Below are positions 61,629 to 64,000 of a stretch of DNA of 64,000 bases, piece after piece (positions within the stretch are counted from its first letter, which is position 1; each line of letters starts with the position of its first letter). The notes under the pieces are model-generated. The model was not told the origin of the DNA. It ran no database searches and saw nothing but the letters and a program-made list of their open reading frames with translations. The translations under genes were made by a program, and so were the position numbers. Origin of the DNA: Prauserella halophila (GTDB lineage: Bacteria; Actinomycetota; Actinomycetes; Mycobacteriales; Pseudonocardiaceae); contig NZ_JAMTCQ010000008.1 of the NCBI RefSeq assembly GCF_024171895.1, positions 1 through 64,000 on the forward strand, read 5' to 3'.

Positions 61629-62582
61629 GTGACCAGTACTCCCCGCCACGCCACCGCTCCCGCCACCGCCGCACCCGTGAGGCTGTCGGCCGAGGTCGCC
61701 GACGCACTCGAGGCCGGCTCGGCCGTGGTCGCGCTCGAGAGCACGATCCTCTCGCACGGCCTGCCGCCCGGCCGGAACCTGGAGGTCGCGGGCCGGCTCG
61801 AGAACACGGTCCGCCGCGCGGGCGCCGTTCCCGCCACGATCGCGGTGCTGGACGGCACGCCGCTGGTCGGACTCACGACGGCCCAGCTGGAACGCGTGTG
61901 CTCGCCGGAGGAGGACCTCGACAAGCTCTCGGCCCGCGACCTCGGCCCGGCCCTGGCCTCGGGCCGTTCGGGAGCGACCACGGTGGCGGGCACGTCCGTG
62001 CTCGCCCACGCCGCGGGCATCGGCGTGTTCGCCACCGGCGGGCTCGGCGGCGTGCACCTGCCGCCGCCGGGTGAGACGACGACCTGGGACGTCTCCGCCG
62101 ACCTCGCCGTACTCGGCCGCACGCCGATCCTCGTCGTGTGCTCCGGCATGAAATCGATCCTCGACATCCCGGCCACGCTCGAAGTCCTCGAGACCGGTTC
62201 GGTACCCGTGCTCGGCTACGGCGTCGACGAGTTCCCGGCGTTCTACCTGCGCTCGTCGGGACAGCCGGTGCCGCATCGCGTCGACGGCCCCGAGCAGGTC
62301 GCCGGCGCGATGCGGGCACACCGGACGTTCTCCCCGGCAGGCATGCTGCTGGCCAACCCGATCCCGGAGGAGGCGGAGATGGACCGTGAGCTGCACGACC
62401 GGCTGCTCGTCGAGGGGCTGGCCGAGGTCACCGGATCGGCGGTGAGCGGCGGCGACGTCACTCCGGCGCTGCTGGAGCACTTCCACACCGCATCCGGCGG
62501 TGTCAGCCTCGATGCCAACGAGGAACTCGTCGTCGCCAACGCCGAGCTCGCCTCCCTGGTGGCCGTGGAGCTCGCCCGATGA
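61629..62582 (+). CDS. psuG: Pseudouridine-5'-phosphate glycosidase
   Basis: The 317-residue enzyme splits pseudouridine 5'-phosphate into uracil and ribose 5-phosphate. VVALESTILSHGLPPGRNLE holds the catalytic Glu, GATTVAGTSVLAHAAGI the metal/phosphate region, GGLGGVHLP a loop, and SGMKSILDIPATLEVLETG the Lys. The GTG at 61629 gives the natural start. The stop overlaps the psuK start (ATGA), so this is a two-gene operon for pseudouridine salvage from RNA turnover. Confidence 0.93.
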   Translation: MTSTPRHATAPATAAPVRLSAEVADALEAGSAVVALESTILSHGLPPGRNLEVAGRLENTVRRAGAVPATIAVLDGTPLVGLTTAQLERVCSPEEDLDKLSARDLGPALASGRSGATTVAGTSVLAHAAGIGVFATGGLGGVHLPPPGETTTWDVSADLAVLGRTPILVVCSGMKSILDIPATLEVLETGSVPVLGYGVDEFPAFYLRSSGQPVPHRVDGPEQVAGAMRAHRTFSPAGMLLANPIPEEAEMDRELHDRLLVEGLAEVTGSAVSGGDVTPALLEHFHTASGGVSLDANEELVVANAELASLVAVELAR

Positions 62583-63475
62583 GGATCGTCGTGGTCGGCG
62601 ACGCCGGCCTGGACGTGGTGGCCCGCCACGACCGGCCGCTGGCCCACGGCGGCGACACCCGCGCCGAGGTCGGGCTCACCGGCGGCGGCGCGGGCGCCAA
62701 CACCGCCCTGTGGCTGCGCGCCGCGGGCGCGGACCCGGTGCTGCTGGCCCGTGTCGGCGACGACCCCGGCGGCCGCCTGCTGCGCACCGAACTCGAGGCC
62801 GCCGGCGTGACGTGCGCGTTCGCCGTGGACGCCGACGCCGCGACGTGCTGTGTCGTCGTGCTCGTCGACCCCGATGGGCAGCGCACGATGCTGCCCGACC
62901 GCGGCGCCAACAAACACTTCGGTCCGTCCGACGTCGCCGCGGTGGGACCGGCGGCGCTCGCGGGCGCCGGCCACCTGCACCTGTCCGGGTACGTACTGCT
63001 CGACCCGTCGTCGCGGCCCGCGGGCCTGGCCGCGCTCGAGGCAGCGCGGGCGGCGGGCGTGCCGACCTCGGTGGATCCGCAGGCGGCCGCACTCATCACC
63101 GACCCCGAGGGGTTCCTCGCCGACGTCCGCGGCGTGGACCTGCTGTTGCCCAACGCCGCCGAGCTGGCCGCGCTCACCGGATCCGGCGAACCGGCCGCGG
63201 CACGTGAACTGCTCGGGCACGTGGGCGCCGTCGCCGTGACCACCGGGCTCGACGGTGCGGCCTGGATCGACGACAACGGCCTGCGGACCGTTCCCGCCCA
63301 GCAGGCACCGTGCGTCGACAGCACGGGAGCCGGCGATGCGTTCAACGCGGGCCTGCTCACCGCACGGCTGCGCGGCGAACCGGTACGCGACTGCCTGGCG
63401 GCGGGGGTGCGCCTCGGTGCCCGGGTCGTGAGCCAGGTGGGCGCTCAGCCCGCGCCGGGGTCGCTGCCGACCTGA
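62579..63475 (+). CDS. psuK: PfkB-family carbohydrate kinase, probable pseudouridine kinase
   Basis: The 298-residue kinase has GGDTRAEVGLTGGGAGANTALWL (PfkB motif 1) and near the C-terminus VDSTGAGDAFNAGLLTARL (motif 2 with catalytic Asp). It probably converts pseudouridine to its 5'-phosphate for PsuG, given the 4-nt overlap with psuG. Other sugar or nucleoside substrates cannot be excluded. The start is fixed by the overlap. Confidence 0.88.
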   Translation: MRIVVVGDAGLDVVARHDRPLAHGGDTRAEVGLTGGGAGANTALWLRAAGADPVLLARVGDDPGGRLLRTELEAAGVTCAFAVDADAATCCVVVLVDPDGQRTMLPDRGANKHFGPSDVAAVGPAALAGAGHLHLSGYVLLDPSSRPAGLAALEAARAAGVPTSVDPQAAALITDPEGFLADVRGVDLLLPNAAELAALTGSGEPAAARELLGHVGAVAVTTGLDGAAWIDDNGLRTVPAQQAPCVDSTGAGDAFNAGLLTARLRGEPVRDCLAAGVRLGARVVSQVGAQPAPGSLPT

Positions 63476-63509
63476 CGGCCGTGTCCACGCGGCGTGCGGG
63501 GCCGGAGGG

Positions 63510-63956
63510 CTACTCGCCGGACGTGGTGCCGTCGCCGGGACGCGGCTGCGACCCCTCGCCCGGCTCGGCCCCGCCCGGCTCGGCCCCGCCCGGCTCGGCC
63601 CCGCCCGGCTCGGCCCCGCCCGGCTCGGCCCCGCCCGGCTCGGCCACGTCGATCACCTGGTGCGGTCTCGCCTCGAGGGAGCGGTGTTCCGGCCGGTAGC
63701 GGTTGACCTCTTCGCTCTTCCGGGGCGGGCGGTCGTTCGCGACGAGCACGGCGATCCACGGCAGCGGGATCGACAGCACGAGCAGCGCCAGTGCGAGCCA
63801 CCACGTCTGGTAGAACACGCCTGCCAGCACCAGGCACGGGAAGCGCATCCCCATCGTGAGGACGTACCGGCGTTTGCGGGCGGCGAGTTCGTCGTCGTGG
63901 GAGGGCGCCGCCTCGGTGATCAGAACCGGGTCGCCGGACCTGTCGCGTTCCTCCAC
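63510..63956 (-). CDS. DUF3099 family membrane protein
   Basis: The 148-residue protein has a charged N-terminus (LITEAAPSHDDELAARKRRY), two membrane helices (about residues 38-80: FPCLVLAGVFYQTWWLALAL, then LLVLSIPLPWIAVLVA), KSEEVNRYRP, and a tail of repeated EPGGA pentapeptides. It matches DUF3099. The GTG at 63956 is chosen because GGAGGTGA lies 5 nt upstream; GTG at 63971 would start inside that site. Confidence 0.86.
   Translation of the reverse strand: MEERDRSGDPVLITEAAPSHDDELAARKRRYVLTMGMRFPCLVLAGVFYQTWWLALALLVLSIPLPWIAVLVANDRPPRKSEEVNRYRPEHRSLEARPHQVIDVAEPGGAEPGGAEPGGAEPGGAEPGGAEPGEGSQPRPGDGTTSGE
63556..63645 (-). repeat. Six 15-bp tandem repeats in the DUF3099 gene
   Basis: CCGCCCGGCTCGGCC is repeated every 15 bp from 63556 to 63645 (first unit with one change). 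On the coding strand it encodes a run of GGAEP pentapeptides near the C-terminus. Confidence 0.9.
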
Positions 63957-64000
63957 CGGACTCACCTCCACCGCTCCATGCTCCCACCGCGGCGGGGAGC

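Overview
The window is high-GC actinobacterial chromosome (roughly 70% GC, many GTG starts, few T-tailed terminators). It most likely comes from the Pseudonocardiales, for example a Saccharomonospora/Prauserella/Amycolatopsis-like organism. The evidence is a polyphosphate glucokinase, the HemQ-type (coproporphyrin-dependent) heme genes, many actinobacteria-only DUF families (DUF3000, 3039, 3093, 3099, 3159, 3710, 4193, 7455) and a gene order that, from memory, parallels Mycobacterium tuberculosis Rv2670c to Rv2703 (zapE, ribD-like, secreted hydrolase, msrB, hemQ-hemY-hemE, DUF3000, rnd, dxs, rRNA methyltransferase, APC permease, ceoB-ceoC, DUF3159, OB-fold, DUF3710, dut, DUF3093, DUF4193, cei, suhB, ppgK, sigA).

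Region 1 (1-4340) is accessory. It opens with the start of an IS5-family transposase and a 3' fragment of tRNA-Pro(GGG) followed by a hairpin terminator. This looks like the right attachment junction of an element lying to the left. Next come a DUF222/HNH protein whose promoter carries a perfect LexA (SOS) box, a frameshifted CU044_5270-like relic, and a membrane-anchored coiled-coil protein of unknown function.

Region 2 (4400-14990) holds an ECF sigma factor with its YCII partner, a RibD/DHFR-like reductase, a two-subunit fluoride channel, an S9 peptidase, ornithine aminotransferase, a DUF2252 kinase-like protein, a succinate-semialdehyde dehydrogenase-like enzyme and a PAP2 phosphatase. Region 3 (14930-24790) has zapE, a second RibD-like reductase, a secreted hydrolase whose nucleophile is lost, a degenerate adenylate-forming protein, a TVP38-type membrane protein, a Ser/Thr kinase, msrB and a vapBC module. 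Region 4 (24090-30520) is heme biosynthesis followed by DUF3000, an orphan NarL-type regulator and RNase D.

Region 5 (30770-41090) holds fadA-fadB (beta-oxidation), an OmpR-type two-component pair, dxs, and a gluconate module (gntR divergent from gntK-gntT). Region 6 (41160-56260) has a truncated alpha/beta hydrolase, an RNA methyltransferase, a KimA-like potassium importer next to two TrkA/Ceo proteins, and the conserved run up to sigA. Region 7 (56415-64000) has an EamA exporter, a zinc-ribbon peptide, an SF2 helicase, a YihY-type membrane protein, DUF3039, psuG-psuK for pseudouridine breakdown, and DUF3099.

Two features recur. About a dozen genes have a TANNNT -10 hexamer ending 6-8 nt before the start codon, the signature of leaderless transcription. 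At least ten short tandem repeats (14-30 bp units) occur, several straddling a stop codon so that each unit re-supplies the stop. I found no CRISPR array, biosynthetic cluster or clear defence island. The most unusual items are the tRNA/SOS junction at the left end, the stop-codon repeats, the IS605-like end beside the potassium transporter promoter, and the overlapping divergent -10 boxes of dut and the DUF3093 gene.
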